This document shows, piece by piece, positions 23,624-36,977 of a stretch of DNA of 64,000 nt. The stretch lies in NCBI GenBank assembly GCA_903813345.2, contig CAIIXF020000010.1:5883169-5947168 (forward strand). Direction: 5' to 3'. Origin of the DNA: Owenia fusiformis. Taxonomy: Eukaryota; Annelida; Polychaeta; Sabellida; Oweniidae. The translations under genes were made by a program, and so were the position numbers. The notes beneath the pieces were generated by a model, which saw only the letters and a list, made by a program, of their open reading frames with translations, was not told the DNA's origin and did no database searches. Positions within the stretch are counted from its first letter, which is position 1; each line of letters begins with the position of its first letter.

Positions 23624-24692
23624 CGAGGGTTGTCCCATAAGTCTTGAAATTTTTATTCTTATTCATAGAATATTTGAGATACAATGATAAAAATTTCACA
23701 TTTTCTAACGTAGATATATTTCTACTATCTCTGTAAGTTTAATAGCATAATAAGATCATTTGGTAATGTTACAGATGATTAAAAATGTAATGTTGGGGGT
23801 ACCCGGGGCAGAAAACAGGATAAAAATACAAATATGACGTAAAAATTAAGGATTTGGGAACCCCTGGCTCAGCTCAACACGTTGCCTTTTCTGCTCCTCT
23901 GTCAGAATATGTGGAATGAATCTAGGGGCTACCTTTGACATCCAAAGGTCTTTCTTCATCACTCTGTGAGCAGTACTCTTACTAATATCAAAGTCTAGGC
24001 GATCTTCCTACACTGAGTAGTTCTCATTTCAGCCCTTATAGGCCTACTCTCTGCAATATGTGATATGAGATTGTCACTGGATTTTGGCCTTCCACTTCTA
24101 GGAGCATCTTCCAGGCTGGCATCTCCAGTTTTTAACTTCTTCTATCACCTCCATATTGTAGGTGCACTTGGAGTTTACTGTCTATATACTTTTTCCATGG
24201 CTGTTCTTGTTTGTGTAGGTGTATGCCTTAAGGAGGCGTGGTATTGCACAACTGCACGCAAAGATTTAACATCTGGTGACAAAATCCCTGCCATTTTGAT
24301 TTTCAAAATGCTGTGGCTCTGTACCAAAATTGAGCAATTGTGCTAGTTTATTATGACATCACAGAGGTATTTCATAAGATTTTACCAAGAATACAGTGTT
24401 TTTGTCAATCTTGACAGGTGATTCACAATTTAAGATACATACCATCCTTTAAAATCCTTAATACTCCCACGGCTCCATTTTACATTTTTACTATATTTCA
24501 TTACTGCCCCACCCCCCGACTCCCCCGGTTACCATAGCAACCATAATAGTTACTCAAGTTCATAATTTTGTTATGAAACTATCACATGTTGAAGATGATT
24601 GATTGATCTTGATATATACCAATTTTCAGCCAAATTCATCAAAATCTATTTGAATTAGAATAAAAATTTCAAGACTTATGGGACAACCCTCG
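23624..24692 (-). mobile_element. Degenerate mariner-type transposon
   Basis: 1069 bp with TIRs CGAGGGTTGTCCCATAAGTC at both ends and flanking TA duplications (23622-23623, 24693-24694). Reading the minus strand, fragments of a mariner transposase are visible in order: a start near 24290 (MAGILSPDVKSLRAVV), then LEDAPRSGRPKSSDN, then TAHRVMKKDLWMSKVAPRFI followed by TEEQKRQRVELSQG. These match the N-terminal DNA-binding half of the family. Stops and frameshifts interrupt the frame, and the catalytic DDE/D part is largely missing, so the copy is dead. The length is near the 1.3 kb of intact mariners, implying an internal deletion. Confidence 0.85.
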
Positions 24693-24883
24693 TATTATAT
24701 ATGAAGGTCTTGGTTATTATATGCAATGCATGTCCATAATCTCTGATGAAGGATATAATCGTATTTACACATGATTCTTAGCAGTATCCATATTTTAAAA
24801 TCGGTGATTTGTGCCGTCTGCATATCGAGCTGCCTAGTATTCCAGTCAACATTGAATGTAGATATGCGGTTAGATTGTTTAAG

Positions 24884-27800
24884 CTACCTGAACTCATTTG
24901 ACAGATGAACAATTCTAGAGTCTTCATCATTGTTAGGGAAACAGCACAGCCGCCATCTTGTCCGAATGTAACTGATCACCATGACAGCGCAGACACTGAG
25001 AGACATTAGGAGAAATCCCGTCGGCCAGGCAATCATGTGAATGACAGTTGCTGGGCGTGGTCTCTCGATATAGGCGTGGCTATTGTGGGTGGTAGGATCA
25101 TAGAAACAATCGTACACTCGACCTTGGAGGCCATAGTAGTATTTGAACGTCTGAAGCGTATGGATGTCACTCACTGGATCTTCTGAGCACACGCCGTATG
25201 AACAATTGCTCTGGAAAAACGAAAAAAATTTGCGTATTCCTTATAAATGAAATCAGTAGAAGACGTCGGAATAAACAAGCTGTTTCATTTGTAAACGAAT
25301 CTACAGGGTGTGCCAAAAAATTGCAACTTTTTAAAAGGCTAGAAAGGTATCATAACATTATAGTATTGACATAATTTTTTCAAAAGGAAAAATTTACTAT
25401 TGATCTTCAAAGATCTGATGAAAATATTGAAGTCAGTATTATCTTAAGTATTTAAATGGTGAAATATGCCTCCCAAGTTTTTGTAAAAAAATTGATGTCA
25501 ACACCATGGCGTTATAATTATGATACTTTTCTAATCTTAAAAAAGTTGCAAAATATTTTGGCACACCATGTATATACTGGACAAGGTATACGTATACCAT
25601 TCTAGTATACTAGCGTGTAGAAATAGATCTCCCAAGTGAAAATTTCAGTTATACAGGTATACAGACTGTCAGTTTTTAATTAGTAAATCACATCCTTGAG
25701 AGATAAATTATGATTTAATTTGATACGAAAAAAGTAAATCAAAAGTTAATCAAACACTTGTATTCGACTTAGGGGTAGAGCCCATGATTTTAATGAATAT
25801 AGTAAGATACTGTTTCAGATGCAAGATTGCACATTACGACCACCAGCGTGTTATCGATGCGTTTACTCACCCCATTGAACATAAATAGATACTGGGTCTA
25901 TCAATTGAGCCTAATCATGACATCGAATCAGATTTACATCGGGATTATCTAAATCCCTATCATGACATGCAATATGTTTTCAAACTCTGAACGTAAAACC
26001 ACTAGCAAGTAGCAACCCAAGCCCGATCTAATCAAATTGGATTGATGGACGTTCTATTTCTAGTAAATCACTTTTTGATTCTATACTAGCTGTGGAACAG
26101 TATAACCCGGGTCTACTACAAATACACTATAAATAGAAAGAGCAATATTTCAAAGACGTGTATTACAATTATATGAACCTCGGATGAAGAAAAATCAAAA
26201 TAAGGAAATTCTGTTATCTTCCTATGTCAATGTTAGGAAACTTCAAAGCCTCAGTCCCATTTGATCTACGGGGACCGCAACTTCCCGAAATCGAGAGGAT
26301 TATTTAGGTTCTTGTTCGACTGCATTTTATGAGTATAGAGGTTGGGGTCATTAAAGGCAGAATCAGATCTATAGGGGTGAAAAAATTACAAGCCACATGT
26401 ACAACTGACCTATTGATCTATTCTTTGTAATCTCAAATACAATATCTCCAAAAAGATTCATGATACGTTATAAATTGGTGCAGTTATTATGGATTCAAAG
26501 TGCAAAAATGGGTGAAAAATGTTTAAATTCTCCCAAATAATAAGAATGGTAACCATGACACCTTATGGTAAAAATCTTTAGTTTTCCTGAAATAAAGTGT
26601 GCACTTTGGGAATTTTTAGAAAATAGACATGACAAGGAATGACATGAGCCAGAAATTTTCTCCGCTGTTCTGACTTTTTTATGTACCCTGTACATCGATT
26701 TTTTAAAGCTACGGGCGCCGTAGAGCATATGTGACTGAGGCTTTAGTTGAGTATTACCACAGATATTTCTTGATTCTTATTATAAGCACAAGTTGTTTGT
26801 CGTTTGTTTCTGTTTCTAGTTGTTTGTTTCTCTCAAGTTGTTTTATTTCCCTAAAGTTGTTGTCTGCTCCAATATCAAAATTTATCAACAGCGTTATTAC
26901 TGACAGTACAATTTAAAACTAATTTTAATTCTGCGTCCATCTTGTTACAACAATTGCCATTATGGACTTACTGCCTCCAGTGGTTTATGAACTTGGAAAG
27001 GTCGGAATGCCAAGCGATTTCAACTAGTCTTTACTTCTACTTTAATTCTTCCAGATGACTGGCTTTAACTACTAGGCCAGCTTATATAATTAGACTGTTG
27101 TCTCAATTATGTAAATTTACTGTCCTATTACTGTTTATGAGGTAACAACTCTGCTATTGCCGCATCTTTGATGAGCTTTCCAATCAATTCTGAGCATTCT
27201 GTCGTCGAGTTTGATGACATCTCGATCCTTTTAAAAGGTCATTTCTTGAAATTATTGTTGTAAATTGTGGTCAATTACAGGTTATCTTTATTATTATTTG
27301 CATATCAAAGTTGAAGCAAAGGGGAATGTAATTAACCTACAGAATTAATACTTTTTGTAAAATGTTCATGTTGAACGGAATAATTATCAATGAATATACC
27401 AATGATTTCTATACAATTCCAAATGTTATTTATTGCTGGTAATTGCCAAATGTATCATGGAATAAAGTCGGAACTCTTTGTTTTTTAATTAATATGTATG
27501 AAAAATGATCATTTGAGAAAGAAAATTTGGTGAAGCTGACAATTTTTCTAGTTATTTCCCACTGTCGCTGTTCATTGCTAACTCTTCATGCTTTTGAGAT
27601 TTTGTCAAATTAAGAGGTTTAATGAATGCATTCTCATTCTAGCTACTAATTTACTGAATAAATTTAATTTACGCAATATCAGTATTCAGACTAAGGAATC
27701 ATGGCAGGCACTTTGGTAAATTGGAAAACACGTTTATTTGATTGATCATTCATAAAATGACCGAGTCATTGTATTTAATCAGGAGATGATAATCAGGCGT

Positions 27801-30800
27801 GAAATAGATATGTTCTTCAGCATGTGAGCTGAAATTACATTGTTTTATGATAAGGTCTTGATAGACAAGCTGAGGAGAGATCCAGTTTCATAGTCAATGC
27901 CCTGAACTTTGGTGATAATTCTATTTAGCAATGGAAGTCTGCAATTTAGATAGCCTTCCATGTGTTTGATTTTGCATGTCTACGAAAACCGCCAGTTTAT
28001 TCAAAAATAGGTAGATGTTTCATTTTTTTGTCGTTTGTGAACGTTTTTGAGCACTTTCACACTTGCCAATACGTTCGTACTGTTCCCAGTACATCGGGGA
28101 TCCATTCAATTGTTACAAATTGACATCCAAAATTCTACTTTTTTCAATAATGGGGGAGGGGGTGGGGGTAACCACAGTTTTTTCAAAATCGAAATATTTC
28201 TTTGGTTAACCCCACATTCTCGAAAAACTAGATAGATGGTTGTCAATTTATAACAATGGAATGCTCTCCGATGTAATGGGAACTGTATGAGCGTATTGCA
28301 AGGTAAACGTCAACGTCCACAGATTACCAAATGGAATCATATCTACTCACTACCTGAATATACACTAATACAATAAAAACGCTTTACTGAGCTATACCCA
28401 TCGTAAATGAATTAATGAATGTACGGCCATGAGGTTAAATCTCACCATGTCCATTCGATCATCGTTGTTTATCAGTTTCTCCATGCCATTTATCTTGCTT
28501 TTGTTGGGAATAATGAGGTGTATTCGTTCTACTACTGAGAAACACCTACAGTAAAACCTGTCTATTACGAACGCCATTGGGACTGGCTAAAAACGTTTGG
28601 ATTGAGATGTTCACAATTTGAGCTTTTTGTATTATTACGGTTTTGGGAGAAATGTGAGCACATTTTCAATAAATATTTATAGTTTTATTGACCACATAGC
28701 AAATGATAAAAATCAAATTCATTAGTCATGTTTGAAAGATACATGTACATTATGATTGAGAAGAAAAGTTACGATATCATACCAAATTAATGATTAAGAG
28801 AACATATTTGAGCTATTTGAGCAACTAAGTATGGAACATGTGACATTTTATAAAACGTGTTCATATTAGACATGTTAAATTTGCAATCACGATTGTTTAT
28901 CGTTCAAACTGTTTTTTTTAACATTTCCGAGGGTCTTAACATGAAAGTCAATGGGAGGTAAATGGGACCGAAAGTTTTTATATCCGGAGGTGTTCGGATA
29001 AGCCAGGTGTTCGGATATACAGATTTTACTGTACTCCAATTCCAAATGTGCTCGTGTATTTGAATCATGCTCGACGAATTCTACATCAAATAATCACAGA
29101 CAAATTCCTGTTTATTTTCTTACTTAAAGGGAGTAAATAAATAAGATGTTTGTTATATCCGAGCTCATCTACGAAAGGAGTATCAAAAATACATGAGACA
29201 ACTGCCGATACTCTGGAATATTAATTTAAATTGACAGAAATACAGTATTTGCATTTATATTACAGTAACATATTAAGGATATTAGGGTAGAAAGCCCACA
29301 TCATCCTAAATATTATCAAAATAAAAGTTGACCGTAGAATTTAATCACTTCCAGCCATCATTTATTTTGACATCAAACTTTGTTTCTGTGGGGTCATCTT
29401 GAATTGTAAAGCTATAGTAAATTATTTCAAGATTCCCTTGCATTAACCATTGACCTATTGGGTGACCTACACGTTTGCACTTAATCTACCAGTGACCTTT
29501 GTTATTTCAGATGACAGTGACCTCTTTATATGACCTTGACCTAAGGCGACCCTACATGGCCATATATATTGCCAATGATCCTAAATGTAATTCCATTACA
29601 TTGATTTGATCTTTCACATGACCTTTACTTAGATATATGACCTTGTCATTCCGTGACCTTTTACAGTATCTTACTTCCATTCACTTACACCATCTGACAT
29701 TATGCTTCAATCTCTCACATTTAATGATTATATAAATAGTTTCTAAGAAAGTCATATAAATACTCTTTTTTATTTGAAAATGATCAATTACACTACTAGT
29801 TATATTAGAATCTAATTTTAAACACACCTATTTCCGTCGATGACCTCTCATTATAAAAAATGAAGAGGACACCGATGGAGATAAACTAACACACCTCTTT
29901 GACAGTACAACCTCGTGCAGTGTACTCTCTGTGTATGGTGACGTTCCGTACAATTTCTCCATCTTGCTGTCTGTAGCTGACCAACACCTGAAATGTAAAC
30001 ATCATACAGCTTGAGAAACAACTCATCAGCTTCATGCACATCACATTGACAATTCATTCAGTTGTTGATCAGAAAAATAAATGAACCGATTCATAATAGT
30101 CGACGGCAATCTAATAAATGGCGTTGTTGTCTTGACAAGAACAAAGTGTTATAATTCAAAAGGTGACTGACTAGGCTTATAGGATTGATGGGACAAACTA
30201 CGCAAAGTGGTTGGAAACCCCATTGTTAAAGTATTCTATGAGGGTCGTAACCAGTGAGTGTAGAAGAAACTATAGACCACTTTGTACCTCTTTTCAGATG
30301 GCCCTTGCTGACCCGGGTTACTGACCCCGATTGAAATGATTAGGTGAACAAAGGCCTATATCAAAGTTATTTCTTTTATATTAAATTTATTACTTTTTAT
30401 AAATAAGTTTTACTTTATATCCATCTCGGTGAATGATGATATAATTATTCCAACTTTGAACAGATAACGATAACTCATCCGTTCCTGGGCACATACAATG
30501 AAAATCAATCTATTCAAGATTCCTTATCAAACAAATAATCAAATCTTGTTTCTGGAAGAGGTTCCATTCCAAGGAATAATCCGATCATCAGCTTTGCAGA
30601 ATCCAAGAGCTCTCAAGAACCGCGATTGGCAGATGTATCAAAACAATACGAAACCTCAGACGTTTAACATGACATTTGCCATAATACAAACCGACTGAAG
30701 TACTTTGCTTTAACCCCAAAATAAGTTCAAATTGAAAGCCTTATGCATTCATTGTTTTTTGTTTTTTTACATATAGCTAGCATTCATTGTGTGATTGCCA

Positions 30801-31575
30801 CTCTTCTGACCAATCAAAACGCAGGATAAAGCGTGCATGGTCTCACAACCAATGCATGCTGTTGACTATTGATTTTTAGCTGGTTCATGTCCTTACAAAA
30901 TGGAATACTTGTTGAATGCTATAAACGGTTTGTCATGCTGTAGATGGATTGAACTTGAGAATGCATTTACCGTGATTTATTTTTATGTAGCATTCAAGAA
31001 TTCAACTGCCGGCTGCCGGATCAACCTACTATTTCAAGTCGAACGGATCTAAATATGAATGAAATAGTGACAGGTACTATTTATTTAAAAGAGTTGGCCA
31101 TAAAATAGTAGGTTAATTCGCCAGTCGACAGTTGACTTCGCGAATGCTACCTTAATCATGGCTTAATCACTTAATCATATAATTAATCATGAGTTTACTT
31201 ATTGTTCTTAAAACGTATAAAAAACTCAAGAGGTTCTGCATCTTTTTCATGTTTGATTTTTCTCATTCGGCAAAGCGAAGTGACATCAAAATAAAGACCG
31301 TGAGTAATTGTAATAAATACCATCCTTACCTGAAGACATCGAACAGGTGTCATAACTGACCATCTTCCACATTTACATGGTATATCGTCATGGTAACCAG
31401 TTTCTATAACGACACATATCGTCTGTTTAAATCCGTTGCCATGGAGATAGGGTGGTGCAAATCCAACAACTAGAACAATGAGTACGAAAGCGGCTCCAAA
31501 TGAAACACAAGCCGAACACTCGAACAACAACTTTCTACAATCTTTATCCAAAATGCACATTTCATATGTAAACAT
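24884..31575 (-). CDS. BK (Slo1) potassium-channel beta-type subunit, KCNMB-like
   Basis: Three exons on the minus strand: 31330-31575, 29895-29987 and 24884-25210. All introns are phase 0, encoding 221 residues (family about 190-280). Topology fits KCNMB: a short cytosolic N-terminus; TM1 at about 16-40; an extracellular loop with eight cysteines (54, 67, 69, 80, 109, 116, 121, 148) and a sequon at N97-V-T; TM2 at about 169-194; then a short basic tail. Diagnostic pieces are RCLQ joined to VLVSYRQQDG (the family's PCLQV...G segment) and VYDCFYDP...ERPRP...WPTGFLL (the family's FYCFYDP...ER...WP before TM2). In vertebrates these subunits tune Ca2+ and voltage gating of BK channels. Which vertebrate paralog is closest cannot be judged here. 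Donor and acceptor sequences are canonical. Both introns contain MITEs. Confidence 0.82.
25304..25570. mobile_element. MITE with CAGGGTGTGCC ends (TA duplication)
   Basis: 267 bp in intron 2 of the BK-beta gene. The ends are CAGGGTGTGCCAAAAAATTG and an inverted near-copy ending GGCACACCATG, with flanking TA. It is non-coding. It belongs to the CAGGGTG-type group that also supplies the elements at 54779, 56417 and 60801. Confidence 0.75.
26345..26700. mobile_element. Dispersed TIR element, copy 1 (right end lost)
   Basis: Homologous in the same orientation to 50840-51241: both begin TTAAAGGCAGAATCAGATC and share CTCCCAAATAATAAGAATGG, AATAAAGTGTGCACTTT and ACATGAGCCAGAAAT. The right end here diverges after about 26665. 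The flanking intron sequence 25571-26344 and 26701-28548 holds no exon that I can support. Confidence 0.75.
28549..29031. mobile_element. pogo/Tigger-like MITE
   Basis: 483 bp bounded by CAGTAAAACCTGTCTATTAC and the inverted, partly diverged end CAGATTTTACTG, with TA on both sides. CAGTA(A/G)AACCT termini with CGAAC words are typical of pogo/Tigger ends. No transposase frame. It lies in the BK-beta intron. Confidence 0.7.
29446..29670. promoter_or_regulatory. Cluster of TGACCT half-sites in the BK-beta intron
   Basis: About nine TGACCT/TGACCTT words lie within about 220 bp, including ATGACCTTGACCTAAGG. On the other strand that reads AGGTCAAGGTCA, a tandem nuclear-receptor half-site with the extended TCAAGGTCA form bound by ERR/SF-1-type receptors. 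It lies 220-540 bp from exon 2. It might be a regulatory cluster or only a degenerate simple repeat. Confidence 0.35.
30987..31150. mobile_element. Palindromic MITE, copy 1
   Basis: 164 bp starting GTAGCATTC and ending GAATGCTAC, with inner arms AATTCAACTGCCGGCTG and CAGTCGACAGTTGAC and a central pair around CTACTATTT/AAATAGTAG. A diverged second copy lies 0.8 kb away at 31971-32125; the two flank exon 1 of the BK-beta gene. Confidence 0.7.
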
Positions 31576-31970
31576 TTAACCATATCCTTTAGGTTGGGAT
31601 GCAGTGTAAGATGGTTTGTCAAATGCCTCTGCCTTATCAAATCATGGTGTTTGGTCAGCCATAATCGTAGCTATTCCTCATGAAGACGGCAATTCAGATG
31701 CTAAAATACTTCAATTTCTCCCATAATAATTCCTAATTAATCGCTCGATTGCAGGTTTTCAATTAAAGAAGATTAGATACGATTGTATAATGGCGTAATA
31801 ATCAATCAAGCGTAAATCCACAGTAAAAGATATGCGTTGCCCCGTTATATCTACGAACTTTCACTATTGAGTCTAAACCTATTGCATTACACCAAGGTAC
31901 ATCACCATATTCTTTATAACAATGGGCAGTTCTCTCTTCTCCGTAGCTCATCAACGAAGGAAGCATTGGC

Positions 31971-32125
31971 GAATTCAACTGACGGCTGACGGATTAGCCT
32001 TCTATTTCATGGCAAATTCATTTAGATATGAATGGATTAGTGGCAGGCATCATTCATGTTTAAATGAGCTGGCCATAAGATAGTAGATTAAACCGTCAAC
32101 CGGCAGTTGTATTCACAAATGTTAA
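31971..32125. mobile_element. Palindromic MITE, copy 2
   Basis: Same family as 30987-31150: AATTCAACTGACGGCTG, GGCCATAAGATAGTAG and CAACCGGCAGTTG in the same order. It lies upstream of the BK-beta start codon and could affect that promoter. Confidence 0.65.
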
Positions 32126-32769
32126 AGTTCGATGTTTTATGTTGGTAATCCACCACTGAGTTGGTTCGAGCGTCAGGCAGCCTGTTGATGCTTCTATTCC
32201 AAGGTTTCAAAGCGAGCCTACTGGGTGTAGAGTTTACTCAATCATTTGATAGTCGATAAATATATCAAAGCCAACGAGTGATTTCATATATTCAAAGAAC
32301 CCAAATTTTGTTCTTTTACTCGTGTATTGTCTCCCTAGGGAAGAACAACATTAGTTGGAATCTTGTAAGCTTGAGAAGCAAATATTGATGAATCACTTAT
32401 GAGCCTGTTTGCGACAGATATAGTTTTTAGTGTAATCCTTTCAAGGTTTCCAATCTGTCAGTTTTAATGTTTTTGCTCTGACATTACCTATAATCCTTTC
32501 GAGGACCATTTCAATACACAAGGGCAGAAGTTGAGTGCTACTTTTACAAAAAGTACGTCATAAAACGTTGTTTTTTCAAAAGTTTAACGTGATAACCCTA
32601 CACCTGAATGTGCGAGACCGTTTCTGAAGATGAAGTTAGATTAGGCCCTAGCTGGACTAATATCTAACAATCTAAATATTCAAAACAAAAAATGTAATTT
32701 CAACCTACAAAAAGTTTTTAACATTATAATTACCTAAATGCCCGATATGCAACTATTAGCCAGGAATAC

Positions 32770-33350
32770 CTTTGCTCTAGTAAGGAATACCGATGTCTTT
32801 GGACACCTATACCACTATCTCTAGTCATAGATATATTACTGTCTCTAGTCAGCAATATCACTCTCTCTTGTTAGTAATACCAATGTCTCTGGACACATAT
32901 ATCACTATCTGTAGCCAGGGATGTATTACTGTCTCTAGCCAGCAATACCACCATATTTATTTAGAAATACCAATGTCTCTGGACACATATATCACTATCT
33001 GTAGTCAGGGATATATTACTATCTCTAGTCAGCAATACCACCATCTTTATTTAGAAATACCAATGTCTCTGGACACATATATCACTATCTGTAGCCAGGG
33101 ATATATTACTGTCTCTAGCCAGCAATATCACCATATATAGTAACAAATACCAATGTCTCTGGACACATATATCACTATCTGTAGCCAGGGATATATTACT
33201 GTCTCTAGTCAGCAATACCACCATATTTAGTTAGAAATACCAATATCTCTGGGCACATATATCACTATATCTATCCAGGGATATATTGCTGTCTCTAGCC
33301 GGCATTACTACAGTCTCTATCCAAGATTACCATTGTCTCTGGCAAGGAAT
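32770..33350. repeat. Minisatellite of 90-bp units (about six copies)
   Basis: The phrase ACCAATGTCTCTGGACACAT recurs at about 32879, 32969, 33059 and 33149, with a degenerate copy near 33239. Each is followed by ATATCACTATCTGTAG and GGGATATATTACT. Because 90 is a multiple of three, one register stays open for about 115 codons with a 30-residue repeat. Upstream of 32793 there is no promoter or splice context, so I do not call it coding. Confidence 0.85.
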
Positions 33351-33359
33351 TAGTGAAAA

Positions 33360-36300
33360 ACAAATCACATTCTTGAGAGTTCTGTGAGGGCGATGTAATT
33401 AAAGACACGCTATCCCGGAGTGGTAATATTTTTCTACAATAGGAGAATAAGATATGCTAAATATCAATAAGTATAACTCAGTGAGTTAATTGTGTTCGGG
33501 AGCGAAGCGAATATAAGATTAAATAGAATACCTTTGTTAATATCAATGATAAACTCATTAGAATAACTGTCAGAGCTGTCAAATGGTGTAGTTGCTCATA
33601 CGATCCTGAGGGAGTTGTTCGCACAATTACTATACGAATCCAGACTCTTGGAATGCATTGGCCAATATATGTCATACAGCAAGATTAATGAAGTTTTACA
33701 TTATTCTTTGACTACACGTCATCAATCAAATAAATTCTTTGACACTATTCATAATCTATTTTGTGCGATGAATAAGGCCTAGTATTCAATGTTATCGTAA
33801 CTCTCAAGTTACCAAAACTTCTACAATTAGCAAAACATTCTTTCATTCTGAGATAGCAGCTCATCAATTTCTAAGATCGTAATACATCAATTTTTAGTGA
33901 CTACCTTTCGGGACATATTGCGCCCCATTTCTCAACAATAACCAGCTCACAAATTATCTCCCTTTCTTGAACACATGTGAATAATTTCATTTAATGACAG
34001 GCACTTGACAAATACATTTGGGCCAAAATTGAGACAAATCTGAAAAATTAGCCCGTAGAAGGTATCGCTGATTACCCTTTGCATTCGTTCGACTTCACTT
34101 CTTAAAAGAGAGCTTCGTCTTAGTTTATGACTAGACTCTACGCGCAGGGTAATCGCTGATCTGCTCCCTTAAGAAGTGTCAATCGGAAATAAGTTTTCAA
34201 TATAGTGTACGTGGAATTTGGACTTTAAAATTCAAACTTGATATGCAACATACTGATTCCATTAGGCCTTCAATTAATCATTTTTCATTTTGACTGATCA
34301 TTTGTAGAGTTTGACTTCGCATCAGATATTGCTAGTCTATTGGGCTCTTCGGGGCTTAGGATTCTGCTCATTGAGATTATTTAGCAGATCACAATATTCT
34401 CATCTCCCTCATCCGGTATGCATTGTCTTTACCCCTCGCTTGTCGTTAATCTTTATAAAACGTTAAAGACAGTTATAACCATCTTTATTGAGGCTAATTA
34501 CCAACTGATGTCTATCTTATAAGTACTAGTAGCACTCGAAAAGAATTTCAAATCAGTCATGTTCGATTTTCAATTACTCTGGGAGTCAACAGAGCTAGAG
34601 AGACAACAGAATAGAGTACAGGGAGTCAATAAACTCCCGTATCATCATATTACTCTGTCGTAAGTCGAATAGTGTCATCTGTATGGTAACATGTATGTCT
34701 GGACCTTACTTGTCCAAATGGGTTTTCGAAACCTTTCTAGCATTTTAAACTGATATGTAATTGAATATCTCCCATAACAAGTTTGTGCAGATTATGAAGT
34801 CGTATATGATGTACTTGTCTAGGAACGAGAAACTAGTTCTACGTCCATCTTTTTTTCTCATCGTCATATAGTCTTAACAAATTATCATGATTTGGAATAA
34901 CTATAGTCTTAGAAGTGGAAAAACAGGAAATTGATATACAATTCACATATCACCTACAAGCTACATTTGCAAGGATGATACTCTGCGCGTCTAAGTATAC
35001 GATTTGAAGACGAAGCTCTCCCTTTTTAGAAGTGAAGTCGAACGAATGAAAAAGGTAAACGAATGAAAAAGTGAGTCTGAAGAAGTGCCCCCAAAAACTA
35101 AAATTCCAACATAATAATTTTCGAGATGAGACTGGCCTAACTGAAGCGTGCGTATCCCAACACAATAAAGAATTCTTTAAATCTCTTGATAGAGGAGTTT
35201 CTAAATAGCTTTAAAATCTCGCTAATTCTCGATTTTTTCGTGAGATTCTAAGAAATATGCACTTTTTACCTCTAATGACTTACTTTTCTTTATTTTTGAA
35301 GCATATTTGAATTCAAGTTTTGATTTACAAAGTTATGTCATTTAAATCATTTTCCATGATATTTTTAGAAACTTGGGCCAAATCTCCATTGGTGCAAATG
35401 CAATGCTAAAATTTATTAAAACATTGGCTTATTCGTATGTCAACCAACATTTTCATGTTTAATCACAATATTTACATTGACACGTTCAACCATTGCCGTT
35501 CAAGTTTCAGACAGATTCAACAAACAGTTTTAGATAAATCATGAAATTGGAGGTCTGGCCCAAGAAGATCAAAGACAAATGAGGGTGACATCTACTAGCA
35601 TTATGTCAGCGTTGGCCAGCTATTTAGAAACTATACAATTCGCCATCAGCAGTTTGCTTTTCATGATATGATATGCCGTTATAATCGGAAATAAAGTTCC
35701 GGTTTTTGTGGTATTCACGAGGATCCAGACTAGAATCTGGCAATTTCAGGTCAGAACAACAGTAAATTACTTTGGTTAACTTGTTAAGAATTCTAATGTA
35801 ACAATTTAAGATTATTTATTAGGCACTAGTCCAGTTCTATCCATGCATCAGTACACACGCCGACTGAGAGCGAAATTGGCCATATGGGACTATATATCAA
35901 TCTGCGGGGCCCTGACCGTAGGATTAGATACCAACCCGACCAATATGCCTTACTACCTTGACTGATCTTGTGAATCTACAAATCGGCATGCAAGGGAGGA
36001 AGTAATGTTTGCCAAGCCAACAGTAGTGAGAAGGCTCAAATGTGTAGTCTTATTATTATTAATTCGAATATATGAATATTACGAATATGAATAGGAACTA
36101 GAAACTTCTTGAATTACTAATGCTCTAATAGTGCAACAAAAATTGAAGAAGCTGTTTTATAGACTTAATTTCTAAAACCTTGAGGTGGCATTTGAAAGTA
36201 GCTTCAAACGAAGGTACTCTTAATCTTCTCCACGATCCATCCTTAGTTCATGAATCTGAATCTGCGTCAGGGATGACCGGCGATATCCAAAACATTCCTC

Positions 36301-36977
36301 CAGTATATCATCTTTGTTTACGATGCATTTTAGCTATCACTCTACCCTCGAGGGTTAAGAAAAGATTAGATCGATTGATTGATCGAGACATAGTTTTGTC
36401 AGTTGTCCTAACTAGAACAAAAAATAAATCATTTTGTTTACAAACATTCTTGTCCGGAATCTGAACCTGAAGGACTGCTGAGTTAGCAATTACTGACGAA
36501 TTCCTTTGTAATTTTTATTCAACTTGCCAACCGAGCGTTTTTACGAAATCTATCGTAATACTATCATTTTCCGTAAAAATTGCAAACTATCGTTCCATTT
36601 TTGCCGTAAATGTTTTTGCGGTTGGTGATTTTTCATTGAAATCAATTTTGATTTTTCAAAATCCTTTCAATTTGATTTATCGATTCCCATAAAAATGGGA
36701 AATTGAACTGTCTGCGGCAATGGTTTTTCGAGTCATTTACTTTTTCTTTGACTCGCTAGCCCATGAAAATGTATAAATCTTTTTTCAAGTTACACTCATT
36801 TTTGACGCAATGAATTTAGTGATTAATTATACTTTTAAAGCTCATCGATATTGAAGGCGATTGCTCTCATCTTTAGATTGTTTGAATAATTGTGAAATTA
36901 GAATTAAAACGAACGCATCTGTCAGGAATAGAAATGCTCTATTCATTTACAAATTGTTAATTTCAACTGCCATCTTT
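33360..36977. other. Intergenic stretch with a spaced inverted repeat
   Basis: The only structure I find is an inverted pair of about 75 bp: 34083-34160 (CATTCGTTCGACTTCACTTC...) against 34975-35058, separated by about 0.8 kb. Both contain a CGCGCAG/CTGCGCG word at the inner end. The rest shows no exon, array or transposon end. Confidence 0.5.

Noticed and set aside
24065-24346. Plus-strand 93-codon frame with hydrophobic runs
   Set aside because: It is the antisense of the mariner transposase fragment on the minus strand.
32793-33140. 115-codon frame with a 30-residue repeat
   Set aside because: The 90-bp minisatellite unit is a multiple of three and lacks stops in one register; no promoter, splice or signal-peptide evidence.
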